64,000 nucleotides of DNA from positions 43,222,190 through 43,286,189 of the forward strand of contig CM045761.1 in the NCBI GenBank assembly GCA_025200525.1, read 5' to 3'. This stretch comes from Camellia lanceoleosa. Its lineage: Eukaryota; Streptophyta; Magnoliopsida; Ericales; Theaceae. The position numbers were made by a program, and so were the translations under genes. The notes under the pieces are model-generated. The model made no database searches. It was given only the letters and a program-made list of their open reading frames with translations, and was not told the origin of the DNA. This document shows, piece after piece, positions 34,730 through 47,700 of this stretch. Within the stretch, counting starts at the first letter, position 1. Every line of letters starts with the position of its first letter.

Positions 34730-36810
34730 TGTCGCAATCCAAACCCGCTACTATAGATTTAACGTCGTAACCAACCAGTAATCCAAGATTACCAAAGGTC
34801 TTCCTGTACAATTCAAAATAATCAGGACTAGCGAAAGCTCAATATACAATTATAGATACCAATTAGTCCATGGAGCTGTGATTCTATATGAAACAATACA
34901 TGTACATAACGTTAATTTACCCACTATGTATTACATACATCACATTTTGTACAAAAACATTCATATAAAATTACACATATATCAAAATATCAATATCACG
35001 ACCAAAAACTTGACAACTGTCTTCTAGACCTAACCTCAACTCGAAGGCACCAAAACAAGACTTAGTAGGCTTTAATCGGTGGCTCGGCTTAAGAATTCCT
35101 TTTGGGTTGGCTCTACATGACCCTCACCAATATATATATACACACAGTGAGCTAAAATCCAGTGAATAATATTAAAATAAAGAGGTTAGTGAACGAATTT
35201 CATACATGTCATATACATAAAACATATCATAACAAATTAGTCTCATATCTGAACATAATAATGGTACATCCAATAGAGCACATCATATCGTTTTCTGATT
35301 AGAGTAATCGGTTCCAAATACCGATTAAACATATCACCACTTTGTCAAGTGGCTAACGAGATCTCGTAATCACATATATGTCACGGACCCGCATTAACAT
35401 GTTGTTCCACATGACTTAGAACCATCCTTTGGATGTTATAATAGATTCGAAAATGGGACATTCATTTACGAAAGCAAATATCATTCCAAAACATAACTTA
35501 TCCAATAGCTCGTATGAACATATCTTTATAGAAATGTTACTCACGGTGCTTGGTCGGTGATACACTTTAATGGCTCAACCTGCAGAAACATATCCAAGCA
35601 TAACATATTCAATTTATGCAATTGGTTCTTAAACTAATTCGTTTCATATGTTACTTATTTGTTAAATTGTTTCTATTTATTTTTTAATTTCCTTCGTGTT
35701 CATGCTATGCATATGGATGTGAATTACACGTGAAAACCATGTAAATGAAGGCTCGGTAGTCAGAAAATGGGAAAGAAAACAAAATCAGAAAAACTGCCCT
35801 GCGGGCCGCACGTGCGGTAGAGTTGGCTGCTTGTGCGAACAGAATGCAACCACAAACAAAAGACGACTGGTCGCTCGAGCGGTCTAGGTGCATTTTTAGT
35901 CCGAAAATTTGCTTTGAATGGAAACTCATTCTTTTGCAAAATCAACTTCAATTTCATGAAAATCAAGGTCAAAAACTCATGAAAACCACTTGAATTAAAC
36001 ACCTCTCACCTGAAACAAAAATCATAATCTCAATCAAACTCAATTTTCTATTTAAAAGTTCAAACTTAAGAATTGAAGAGTAAAATCAAGAACTATGCAT
36101 GTGATGAGTTCCAATTCAAAATCTATAGAGATTTCCTCCTCAAATCTCAAAGCTCATGCAAGAAACAAGTGTGTGAACATGATGTTTGTCAAAATTATGA
36201 AGTAATTGCTTCAAGTCTTCCATATTAAGCCATGTAAGTTTTACTTTTTTTATTACATCAACAAAACTCCTAATTAACCATGCATTTATCCTAGTCAAAC
36301 TTAAATCTTAGAGGATGATGAGTGTAGAAGTTCCAATGTCAAGAAATTTAAGTGAGGAGCTTACCTTGAGTTGAAGATTTGTGAAGATCAGGCCTATCTT
36401 CTACGTTTTCTCTAAGTTCTCTCCTTTTTCCTCTTTGTTTCTCTCTTTCTTTAGAACTCTCTCTCTAACAAGATATTTCTTGAGTCTAAGGCCCATATAA
36501 TATATATATATATATATAATATTCAATTAAATCTAATTAATTCATTTTGAATCAAATTTTTACAAAATTTCTCATTAAGGCCTAAAAATCATGTTGATCA
36601 TAACTATGTACTCAGTTTTGGTTTTTGGCGCCTCTAACACCTTTCATTTTCAGTTTAAAGTTGTAATTTCAACAAGTTTTTCTATAATCAACAGATATAA
36701 ATTTAAATCTTTCTAATTCACATGCAATTTCTCATCAAACACATAGTCGATTAGCACATAACAATGCAATTACATGACTAATTAATTAGATGCATGTCCG
36801 AATTATTACA
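34730..36810. mobile_element. solo LTR of 2081 bp inside the hAT element
   Basis: It begins tgtcgcaatccaaacc and ends ttattaca, i.e. TG...CA termini. A perfect 5-bp target duplication ataaa lies at 34725-34729 and 36811-36815. No internal retroelement sequence remains, which is the product of LTR-LTR recombination. The start resembles the other solo LTR (tgtcacgatccaacc), pointing to a Ty3/gypsy-type family. It interrupts the transposase between its core and C-terminal parts. Confidence 0.8.
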
Positions 36811-37672
36811 ATAAATTTATTACTTTTCTTTGTTTATAAGCTCTTTTTAATATATTATACGTTGAATTTCACATGCTTTTTATTTTAAAATTATTTTTTT
36901 AAATGACATACTTTCTCATTGACAAATTTTCTTTTATTCTAAAATTTGATTAGCAGAAGACACGATAGTAACAACCGCATTTTTTATTACTAGTATAGGA
37001 GTCTCGTATACATACATAGCTTGTTTAATGATCAAGTTTAAATTATGGGTACAATAACGAATATGAAATAAATCACCACTAACAAATAAATGTAAAGTTG
37101 ATTTCAAATGGGATACAATTTGATTGTAATATGTTGCATTATCTAAGCTAATGGTAAATATTTTATTTTGCAAAACTCACTCATATAATATATTTCTTAT
37201 TTCTATACCAAGCGAATGACTAGCATATGGAAGTTGAACTAATCTAAATGAAATAATTCTTTTATTTAATTTTCAATCATTATGCATAAAATGTGCAGTG
37301 ATACATTGATATTTTAAACCATTATTTGATTACAAATCAGGTGTTAAATAAACTCTTCCATTTAAAATTTTAAATTTGTCAAATAATTCACTTTTAATAT
37401 CCTTATATTTCTTTAAAATCCTATTTTTAGTTGTATTTCTTTAAAAAAAAAAAAACCTTTCATATTGCGGTGTAAAGCTTTCATGAATCATTTGGGCAAA
37501 ATCGGGACATTTACTAGTAATAAAAGATTGTTCATATAGAATTTTGTACACGTATGAGATCATATGAAAATATTTGCAAATGACCAGTTGATGAAACTCT
37601 TAATTACATTTGACTTTTAATATATGGTTATTGACTTTGTAAATGTTTGTTACAAATGCAACACTAAGTAAA

Positions 37673-39047
37673 TGTCACGATCCAACCCCAGGGGATTAGG
37701 GCTGGAATCACAACTTACTAAATAATTCTAATCGTAACAAATTAAATGACGCAAGTGGAGGCAAAATGGAAGTAAGAAAAGAATCAAACAAAAAATTTAT
37801 TTCGTTTTACTATTTTAACAAACGAAAATACATTTATGGATTTTTTAATTTAGTGACCGGCCTTCAGTAAAACACAAAAGGAAGAAAAGAAAAGTAAAAG
37901 AAAAAAAAAAAATAACGAATTAGTATCAAATTCTTGTGTGGGTTCCACTATACGAGATTACGGGTCTTCCTTACATCTTATCACCTGAAAGGGTAACAGC
38001 TATAAGTACACAGCATAGTGAGAAATATTATGCCAAGAGTATGGGGAACACAAAATAATCATGGATAGTTAGTTAAGCTAAAACATTTATATAACGTAAT
38101 TTGAATAAACAAATTATTTATATGGCAGAAACTGAAATATATAAATTACGTAAATAAATAACCATAATCACGGTACGGTACGGTACAAAACAGAACAGAA
38201 CAGAGGTCACTGGAGTGATAGTCAGAACAGAGATCAATGGATCCATGATAAACAGATGACTACAAAATGACCAAATAGAGGCTAATGGTTATTTAAGTCC
38301 CCCAAGACATGGGACTCCCGTGGTGGTACTTACAGAAAATAATTGTTTACAAAATTATTGTCAAATAATTTCTAAAATTTAAACAATCATATCCATGGGT
38401 TTCAATTTAAATAAATGAAGCTCAGAAAATAATTCACGTAATTGAAATATAATATAAGTTATAAAATATAACTTGTATAACATAAATTATGATAGTTTAA
38501 AACATACGTAAAATATGTTATAGTGACTCAAGTTATAATATAACTTACCTTAAGATTGGGTCTTACTATTTCATTCATATTTTTCCTATCTTTTCAAGAC
38601 TCCCTTCTATGCAGTACCTCTTCTAATTTTCCTTCTTTTTGGTACTTTCAATTTTGCTACCTCGGCTTGCCTTATGTACACAAGGCCCGTATCCTCATAA
38701 TGATGACTAGATCCAAAATTATATATATTCTGTACAGGTGACGTAACCCACCAATGCCACCTTTCATTCTAATTAACTCACAGATTTGTTATCTTTATTG
38801 GATAACTATCCTACTACTACTACTACTATTATTATTATTATTATTATTACTTTTATATTTATTTATTATTACGTTTCTATTTATTTATTTAACTTTTGGT
38901 GTCATTTTCTTTGAACCATTTCCTCAAATAATTATATATTATTTATTTATTTACTTATTTATTTATTTTATTAATATATTATCGCATACAACCATAACTA
39001 TATTTATATGTTTATGTGGTATTTAATTAAGCAATTAGGGTGTTACA
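37673..39047. mobile_element. solo LTR of 1375 bp inside the hAT element
   Basis: It begins tgtcacgatccaacccc and ends tagggtgttaca, with a perfect 5-bp target duplication gtaaa at 37668-37672 and 39048-39052. The TGTCACGATCC start and GTTACA end are typical of plant Ty3/gypsy LTRs of the Del/Tekay kind (family assignment is an inference). It separates the N-terminal fragment of the hAT transposase from the core. Confidence 0.85.
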
Positions 39048-39718
39048 GTAAATGTGCATAATATTTACATTTTGTTTTAAATGTAATTATATCATCAGAA
39101 TTATTTGTAGATATTTTTTCGAAATGTTTCCAAACACCACACTAGTTGTGCCCCTAGATGATGATTCAGCTGTTGGAAGAGGAATATTAGGTACATTAGA
39201 AGGAGAATTAACAGATTCATATTGTGTAGTATATGCATCAATATTGACATAAACATTAGGAATATCAAGATTCATATGTAAGGAAAATAATATATAAGAA
39301 CTGACAATTAATTTAAATAATGAGTAAATAATAACAACCAACATATGTTAAGAAATAATTAATATAAAAAAATGAGTAACTAATAAATTTAACACAACTA
39401 ATTAATGTTACTGATTGGCGAATGTGATACAAAAATTACTTTCTTCTCATAAAAGTTTCTTCTTACACAATTGCAATTACCACTTAGAGATGAGACTTCA
39501 AAATTAATTGAGAGAGTTGAGAGTTGAAAGTTGAGAGAGATTGAGAGTTTGAGAGAGAGAATTTTTTTGTGAGAAATAAAATGGGAAATGGGAGATATTT
39601 ATAGGAGTTTGGGAGGATGAGATCAATTTGTAAATAAATAAAAAAAATTCGGGCCGTTTGATCTTAAATGGTCACGTGACTGTTTCAATTGAATTTTTAT
39701 ATATATATATATATATAT

Positions 39719-41550
39719 GGGCAAACTTCACTTTACCTCATTGTGGTTTGGACTGGGTGCAGTTTACTCCCCTGATATTTGAAAATCACCACATACCCCC
39801 ATGTGGTTTGTTGATTGAAATGCACACTAACTTTTGTTAACATAAGTTGTAAATTGACAATTATACCATTCTTCTCTCTCTCTCTCTTCCTTCTCTTCTT
39901 TTTCCTCCATACCTACATTTTATACATACATACACATATATACATACCAATCACTTTTGCAGATAAAAAGTAAAGAATATAAAACATAAAATTAGCTAAA
40001 AATATATCAATACTATAAAAATTGAACAATAATTAGATAGACATCTCACATCAAAGCGATAAGAATTGTTGAGTTGATTTTTAAGAATTTTTATTTTTAA
40101 GAATTTCTTTGCTGATAAAAAAAAAATAAAAATATACATATATACATATCAAACCCACATTTTACTGTCCAAACTTTTTCTTCGTCATACCCAAAAGTTG
40201 ACCAACACGCCATGTATCACATCTCGACATGAAGCTACCATCTTCCATATTCTGGTGACATTGCCGGCTAACTCGAAGACATGGATCCGCCGGCGATGCC
40301 CAACACTTTTGTAGCACACTATACAAAAGTTGTACACAGAAGCACACAACCCAAACAACGACGATAGCAAGTAAAAACCACTGCCGATTCCACACCCAGA
40401 ACACATAAACCAAAAATCGATGCAGGACTTGAACCAGCAAAGACTCAGGCTAGTGCCGGAGTAGCTAACAAACTCAAAATCTGAATTATGGTGTGATAAA
40501 CATCATCAGACCTCTACAACAACAATACATATATATACACACATATCAAACCCAGTTCAGCCCAAACTTTTTCTTGATTATATACAAACCTAGTTCACAT
40601 ATTGGTGACGAAATCTGTGAAGTCCACCAACAACAGTGTTCGGCCAGACGAAATTTGTGAAGTCCACCATCTTGGTTTTGTGATGTTTTTCTTACAGTGT
40701 AACAATGTTTCAGATTGTCTAACTGTGGCTCTAGGCCAAGGATTTGGCCTATTGTTTAGGGCTTTTTACAAGACAGAATTAGTGCACATCTGGTGAGATC
40801 TGGATTCTTTCTGAATCTGATCCTAAACAATACCACCTGAACTCAAGTTTACAAAATACTCAGGATCCCATTTTAGTTTGAATCTGAGGCAAATACAACT
40901 AAAATCCGTTTGTATAATTTCTCAAGTAATAATTAGATTATCCTTTATGTATATATATATATATATATTTATATATGCATATTATTGGATATTATATCAT
41001 TTAATTTAATGGGACCTGGAACATAATAAAATGAATCTTGATCTAACCTTTTGGTAGTCTATTACTAGACTCATGGCCAGCAATTGTCCTTCATGTTCAC
41101 ATGTTGGTTCAGATCATAGTAATCAAAAAAAAAAAAAAAAAAAAAAAATCCAAATCGTGAATATATGTATTTATATATATAATTGATTTTCAAGATATGG
41201 GGATATTAGATTCTTCTTCTTCACTGTCTCCACTTTCTCCCACTCAAATTTTCCAAAATTACAAGCTTCCAAACCCCATCTTCAACCCACCATACAGAGA
41301 GAAACAGTAAAGAAAGAAGGAAGAAGAATGGTATATTTTGTAAATTTGAAGGTGAATGAGGGGTAATTTAGTCTTAAAAATTAACTTACTCTCCTAGACG
41401 TGTGAGTCTCACATTACATTAATTTAGATGGAAAAACTGACGGTGCGCTTTGGTCCAGAAACTACAAGGGGGTTATGTGGTGATTTCCGAATGTCAGAGG
41501 GATAAACCGCACCCGGCCCAAACCACAGGGTGGTAAAGTAAAATTTGCAC
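39719..41550. mobile_element. 1.8-kb Mutator-like element inserted in the hAT element
   Basis: TIRs of about 105 bp (39719-39824 and 41446-41550) match at roughly 75-80%. Shared words include ctttacc, tgtggtttgg, gggtgc and aaatcaccacata. The flanking 9 bases are tatatatat on both sides, consistent with a Mutator-type duplication but within a TA run, so weak as evidence. The interior includes a more GC-rich stretch at about 40180-40470 and a short duplicated passage (atcaaacccacattttactg at about 40147 and a similar one at about 40545). No transposase is recognised. Confidence 0.65.
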
Positions 41551-41974
41551 TATATATATTTTACCGTTGTTGCATGCACAACAGACATTAGATTCAATAT
41601 TTATTTATTTATTTATTGTTGCTGCAGCGTGCAACATTGAATATTTATTTATTTATTTTTGAATTTTGACCGTTACTCAATCAGAGAGCCGTTGAGGGAG
41701 GGGATGGGTTGGCGGGTCGAGTCGCCCGAAAGATGATTTTTTTTTTTTTTTGGGTCGGGCTGACGGACCATGGGTTAGGCTGAGTTTCAAAATAACGGCC
41801 TAGGTCTAAGGTCCCGAACTAAGCTTGGATTAGAGTCTAACCGAGTTTTGAACCATCCACAAATCTCGGACCATTTTTACCCCCTAGTTCAATCTCCCCC
41901 TTTCCCTTTTATCCATGTACAAATTTCTAAATAATGACCAACTAATAATGCTTGATTGAGACTAGGATTAGTTG

Positions 41975-42902
41975 TGTTAGGACCCTTTGTTTTCAAATTT
42001 CACGGATCAAAACCGAGGTTGTAACAGGATTTAGTTTTCCAGATTTTCCAATTTTGGTCTCCCCGCTCGAGCGGGGAAAGTGACGCTCGAGCGGGGATTG
42101 CAAGCTCACAGTATCTCTGATTCGCCTGAAAAAGTACTAGATGGTGTGATTCGACGCTCGAGCGTGGCAACTTCCGCTCGAGCGTGAAGCCTATATGAAT
42201 CACACAATTTTGAAGCCTTTGCTTGAGTGGGAATTCCCACGCTCGAGCGGACCGCGCGAACACAGATTCTATAAATTCACGTGTTGGGTCTTTTTCTAGG
42301 ATTAACTTTTCCTGGATCTTATTCAAGAGTCCTAGGGTTTTGTTTGAACTTTTCTTTTGAGTTTTTTGAGTGTTTTCCTTGATTTTTTTGAGAGAGATCT
42401 AAACTTATGATTTGAGATCCATACATCAAGGAGTTTGTTACTTTATATCCAAGAGAGTTCTCTTCGGTGGATTCTGAAGATTCAAACGTAGAGTTTCAAA
42501 AGGCGTTTGATTCTGTATGTAGTCGTTAATTCGACAAGTGAAGTTGTGGATTCAACTTTAGGATTAATCAGTTCCGAGACGAAGGCGTGGTGAAAGAGTT
42601 ACAGAAGATTAGAAGACAAATTGACTGAGTTGGGTAATTTGTGTATTATCTTTGTAATCTTTCTTTCTTCAGTAGTGGATTGATTAGTGGCGGTTCGCCC
42701 GTGGTTTTTGATTACAATTGAAGGTTCTTCAATTGTGGTTTTTCCATGTAAAAATCGTTTGTGTCGATTTATTGTTTATTCTGAAAAACAAACAATCTAA
42801 ATCACTTTCGCAAGTGCTTGTTGATTTAGATTGTGTGTTTTGGATTATTGGGATTTGGAATATTTTAATCTTGATCTAATCACGAATCACTTAGGATTTT
42901 CA
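41975..42902 (+). repeat. 5' LTR of the copia element
   Basis: Starts tgttaggaccctttg, ends ggattttca. The first third carries repeats of the palindrome cgctcgagcg at 42064, 42084, 42155, 42175 and 42240, the first extended to a perfect 16-bp palindrome (42061-42076). A TATA-like ctataaat lies at about 42269-42276, about 20 bp after the last copy; this is probably the U3 promoter. Confidence 0.93.
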
Positions 42903-42904
42903 AT

Positions 42905-42916
42905 TGGTATCAGAGC
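42905..42916 (+). other. primer-binding site of the copia element
   Basis: tggtatcagagc, complementary to the 3' end of plant initiator methionine tRNA, begins two bases after the 5' LTR. It is the standard minus-strand primer site of copia elements. Confidence 0.92.
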
Positions 42917-42973
42917 AGGTCACTCTTTGTTTTTATCAAAACTATAGGAGTGTGATTTTGTGTGACTAGTATT

Positions 42974-44083
42974 ATGGATTCTATTTGTGAAGGTAACTCG
43001 ACTCATAGACCTCCTTTACTCGACGGTACAAACTATTCTTATTGGAAAGCTCGTATGAGAGCGTTTTTAAAATCCATCGATGAGAAAGTTTGGCACTGCG
43101 TAATCTATGGGTGGAGTGAACCTATTGTCACCATTGATGGTGTTGATATTCCTAAACCTCTTGATAAATGAGACACAACTGATTACCAAAACTCGAGTTG
43201 GAACAGTAAGGCTCTCAATTCCTTGTTTTGCTCCGTCACACCTGAAGAGTTTCGTCGAATCTGCACGTGTGAGGTAGCAAAAGAGGCTTGGGACATTCTT
43301 GAAATGATTCACGAAGGTATTACTTATGTCAAAAGGTCAAAACTTCAACGTCTCACCTCCGCCTTTGAAACCCTTTTTATGCGCGATGATGAGACGTTTG
43401 ATGATTTCTATGCAAAACTTAGTGATATCGTGAATTCCTATTTCACACTCGGTGAAAAAATTATGGAAGCTGAAGTTGTTGGAAAAATTTTGAGGTCCCT
43501 TCCTGAGAGGTTCCAATCAAAAGTGACAGCCATTGAGGAGGCTTAGAATGTTGATACCCTCAAGCTTGATCAATTGGTTGGAAACTTGCAGACTTATAAA
43601 GCCCACCAGATTTCAAAGAAAAAACAAAAAGACAGTGTGGCTTTCACTAGTGCTCATAAGACTGCAAAAACTTTGGAGACTGAATTTGATTTAGAGTCTG
43701 AGATGATGGCTATGCTTACAAAACAGTTTAAAAAAATTTTGAAGAAAAAGAAGCCTAATTTCAGAGACCCTATTTCAAAAGACAAGAGTAATGAAAAACC
43801 CAAAACTTTTCCACCAAAATTTGCTCAAAAAACTGAAAAGAAGATTGTAAAGGGGCAAGGGGTCAAGTGCTATAAATGTCAAGGGTTTGGTCATATTGCC
43901 CTTGAATGCCCTTCGAAAAAGAATCGAAAGAAAGTTTACACTGTGACTTGGGATGATGAAAGCGGGTCGGAGCAAGAACCCGAAGAACCTGAATCTGGTG
44001 AAGACGGGGATAGTGCTTTCATGGCATTTTGGACAACTTTTTCTCAACCTCTTCCAAAGCCGTCGGAATTAGCTCGTGGTTAG
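42974..44083 (+). pseudogene. copia gag (first module) with in-frame stops
   Basis: From the ATG at 42974 the frame encodes a DUF4219-like start (PPLLDGTNYSYWKARMRAFL). A UBN2-type gag domain follows (AKEAWDILEMIHEG, FMRDDETFDDFYAKLSDIVN, GKILRSLPERF), then a lysine-rich stretch and a CCHC zinc knuckle, CYKCQGFGHIALEC, at about 43869-43910. An acidic tail ends at the TAG at 44081. In-frame stops at 43169 (TGA, where the family usually has tryptophan) and 43544 (TAG) break it. The nucleocapsid-like protein would package element RNA if intact. Confidence 0.85.
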
Positions 44084-44755
44084 AACCTGCATCATGTTCC
44101 CACCTTTGATGGGACTAACTACTTGTATTGGAAAATTAGAATGAGGGCTTTTCTGAGGGCTTTTGAACCAGAAGGTTGGCAAGCCATTGAAGAAGATATA
44201 GAAAGTGCAGACAATCCGGGCAATTAGAGGGCCCTGATTACTATTTGTGGAGCAATTTCCTATGAAGAACAGCAACGAGTTGTTCACTGCACAAAGGCTA
44301 AAGATGCATGGGAAATTCTGAGCCAATTCCATGAAAGAGGAGATTCACCTTCACCACCATCCAATAACTTCCCTGCCTTGGTTGCTAGATTGGATGAGGT
44401 CAAGGAGAATGAAGAGCAAAAAGAGGATGATGAAACATCTGAAGACAATGATGAGATCAATGGTGATGAACTACAACAAGCTTATGAAAAGCTGTACGAG
44501 GAATCTTTGAATTTGTCCAAAATCAACAACAAACTCTCTCTCAAGCTCAAAACATGTGAGAGTGAGAATGTCAGGCTAAAAGGAGAGCTTGTAGCAGCAA
44601 AACAGAATGTCATCAAGATCTTAAGTGACAGGCAAGACTTATGTGGAAAACTTCTATCCTATGAAACCGAAAGGAATGAACTTCTGAAAGTGATTCCACA
44701 TATGAAGAAAAGTTTGAAAGTCTTGAGTTGTCACAAGCTGCATTGGAAGAGATAG
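44084..44755 (+). pseudogene. second, partial gag-derived module plus coiled coil
   Basis: Immediately after the stop at 44081, in the same frame, a second gag start appears: HVPTFDGTNYLYWKIRMRAF. After a stop at 44225 come ALITICGAIS and KAKDAWEILSQFHE. That is a DUF4219/UBN2 segment clearly different from the first. It then passes into an acidic stretch and a heptad-rich region (ELQQAYEKLYEESLNL, NKLSLKLKTCESEN) of the kind normally found after the gag zinc knuckle in Sirevirus-like elements. A frameshift near 44700-44728 links it to pol. The arrangement suggests a roughly 300-bp gag fragment from another element was added between the two gag parts. Confidence 0.75.
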
Positions 44756-47700
44756 TCTGTCAGAAAGACGAAGAACTTCGTATTGGTAGAACAACAATTG
44801 CCATGTGGAACAAAGGTTCCAAATCTCTAGAAGACATACTCGGGTCTCAACAAATGAGTTCTGGCAAAAGTGGGTTAGGCTATGGTGCGACAGCTCACAA
44901 GGGACAGGCCTCTACCTCACATAACCTGAAGACTCAAGCAAAGGGAAAATTGAAGGTAGACCAGGATGATTCCTCTCTTCATCTACCAAAAGCAGGTAAG
45001 ATCAACAAAAGGGAGGTAAAACCTATTTTTATTTGTCATCACTGTGGTAGGTATGGCCACATTCGTCCTTATTGTTTTGAATTGTTTGGTAAGGTGTCTC
45101 AAAAGGGTAGAAATTCGAATACTTTTTGGGCTAGGAGACAACCTTATATGTCTAGGCGGAATACCAAGACTAAAAAGATTTGGGTGAGAAAAGATGATTT
45201 GACTTGTTTAGTTGTTCACACTGCTCTAAAAGCACGTGATTCACACATGTGGTATCTTGACAGTGGGTGCTCTCGTCATATGTCCGGTAACAAATTCTAC
45301 TTCACCTCCCTTGAAAAATATGAAGGAGGAATTGTTACCTTTAGAGATGGCGGCACTTCTAGAGTCATTGGTAAGGGCTCTATCAGTGTTGCTGGTCTTC
45401 CCAAGCTGGATAATGCTTTACTTGTTGATGGTCTTAAAGCAAATCTTTTGAGCATTAGTCAAATGTGTGATTCCCATAATGAAGTATTGTTTTCAAAAAA
45501 TAAATGTGAAATTTTGGATAAAAAGGGAAATACTGTCTTACATGGGGTTCGCACATCTGATAACTGCTATGGGATTGTTACTACTAATGATCTCACTTGT
45601 CACTCTACCATCATTAGTAACATTGACCTATGGTATCAAAGATTAGGTCACATGAATTTCAAAGACCTAACTAAGATAGCTAACAAAGAGCTTGTGAGAG
45701 GAGTACCTAAACTGGGTAAGAATTTGAGCCATGTGTGTGGACCATGTCAACTTGGAAAGTAAACCCGTGCCCCTCATAAAAAGGTGAATAGTTTTACAAC
45801 CAAACGTCCTCTTGAATTGGTTCACATGGATTTAATGGGTCCTACTCGCACTGAAAGCATTAGAGGTAAAAGATCATTTTTCTAACTGTTGATGATTTTA
45901 CTCGGTTTTCGTGGGTAAACTTTTTAAGGGAAAAATCTGATACGTTTGATGCTTTCCAGGCTTTAGTCCTTAAAATCCAAAATGAACAGAGTGTTTCTAT
46001 TGGGTGTATCATAAGAATCCGAACTGATCATGGTCGTGAATTTGAAAATAGTTTGTTTTCGGATTTTTGTGATATACATGGAATTAAGTATGAATTTTCT
46101 GCACCTATTACTCCACAACAAAACGGAGTGGTTGAGAGGAAGAATAGAGTTGTTCAAGAAATGGCTAGGGTCATGCTCCTCGGTAAGAGTCTTCCTCCAA
46201 AGTTTTGGGCCGAAGCCTTAAATACTGCTGTTTATGTCATAAATCGCGTGTATTTAAGGCCCGACACTTTACAAACTCCATATGAATTGTGGAAGGGTTT
46301 GAAACCTAATGTAAAATACTTCAAAACTTTTGGGAGTAAGTGTTACATCTTCAAAGATAGAGAGCCCTTGGGCAAATTTGACTCCCGAAGTAATGAAGGT
46401 ATTTTTCTAGGGTATTCAACCAATAGTAGGGCTTTTCGAGTCTATAACCTGCGAACTTCATCATTAATGGAATCTATCAATGTGGTTATAGATGACATAG
46501 GTTCACCTACTCCAGCAACAAATGAGGATGACAATGGTGAGTCTCCAATCTTGGATACTGAACCACAAAATCAAGGATAAGCTGCGGTCCAATCACAAGA
46601 AATTGTTACAGCACCATCCTCACAGGTAAGTTCAAGTCCAAAGAGCGCTCAAAGGGACATCACTCCTGTTGCTTCTGTCACTGCAAGTCCTGAGCTTAAA
46701 CCATCAGCAAGGGTGAAACTGAATCATCTAGCTCAACAGGTGATTGGAAGTGTCTTGGATTGAATGAAAACCCGAAGATAGATTCGGGATGAGGTATCAC
46801 ATATGTGTTATGTTTCATTAATTGAACCTAAGAATTTTAAAGAGGCCTTGCTAGATGATAGTTGGGTCAATGCTATGCATGAAGAATTAGGTCAATTTGA
46901 ACGTAACAAAGTTTGGACTCTAGTTTCCAGACCTAGAGACATGGATGTGATAGGTACCAAGTGGATCTTTAAAAATAAATCTGATGAGAATGGTACTGTT
47001 GTTAGGAATAAAGCTAGGTTGGTTACTCAAGGTTACACACAAGTAGAGGGTATTGACTATGATGAGACGTTTGCCCCAGTTGCACGTCTGGAATCTATTC
47101 GTATTTTGCTTGGTGTTGCATGTTTTCTTGGCTTTAAATTGTTTCAAATGGATGTGAAAAGTGCCTTTTTGAATGGGTACTTGAAAGAAGAGGCATATGT
47201 TGAGCAACCAAAAGGGTTTGAGGACCCTAAATGTCCTAATCATGTCTACAAGTTAGACAAGGCTTTGTATGGATTGAAACAAGCCCCTCAGGCTTGGTAT
47301 GATAGACTTACTACCTTTCTTCTTGATAATGATTTTCAAAGGGGTAGTGTGGATAAGACTTTATTTGTGAAACATATTAAGTCTCATATTCTTGTTGCTC
47401 AGATATATGTTGATGATATTGTGTTTGGTTCCACTGCTGATTATCTTGTGAAATATTTTTCGGATTGCATGACACATGAGTTTGAGATGAGTATGATGAG
47501 AGAGTTGTCTTATTTCTTGGGTCTTCAAATTAAACAGTCTCCTTCGGGTATGTTTGTTTCTCAATCTAAGTATGCTAAAAATCTTGTGTCAAAGTTTGGT
47601 CTTGAGTCTGCCAAACATGCACGCACTCCCATGAGCACCAGTCTTCACCTCTCCAAATATTCCTTTGGTATTGATGTTGATCCTATCCTTTATAGGAGTA

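Larger units (their letters stand above)
33850..39344 (-). pseudogene. hAT (Ac-like) transposase relic
   Basis: Reading leftward on the minus strand, an N-terminal serine-rich fragment lies at 39344-39087 (AESSSRGTTS). A catalytic-core stretch follows at about 37500-36934 with FAQMIHESFTPQYER, ITAHFMHNDWKLNKRII and KIFTISLDNA. A block with HIRYCTHNLNLIIKQA comes next, and the C-terminal dimerisation region lies at about 34160-33916 with NFDILDWWK, ISGRVLSDYHNRLLPQMVKA and LIISKDH. These are standard hAT transposase landmarks. Stops, frameshifts and two solo LTR insertions break the frame, so no functional enzyme can be made. A recognisable BED zinc finger was not found. Confidence 0.85.
33113..41887 (-). 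mobile_element. decayed Ac-like hAT transposon split by three later insertions
   Basis: The left end aggggtgtaataat and the right end ttaccccctag are inverted-like. Flanks tccaatct (33105-33112) and ttcaatct (41888-41895) match at 7 of 8 positions. A hAT transposase relic lies on the minus strand (see 33850-39344). Removing the solo LTRs at 34730-36810 and 37673-39047, the element at 39719-41550 and their duplications leaves about 3.5 kb, a normal size for an autonomous Ac-like element. GC-rich subterminal DNA (33120-33310 and 41690-41880) contrasts with the AT-rich middle, as in other plant hATs. Confidence 0.8.

Noticed and set aside
40162..40440. A 92-residue open frame on the minus strand inside the 1.8-kb Mutator-like element.
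   Set aside because: No family resemblance and no splice or start context. Kept only as a hint of a possible captured fragment.
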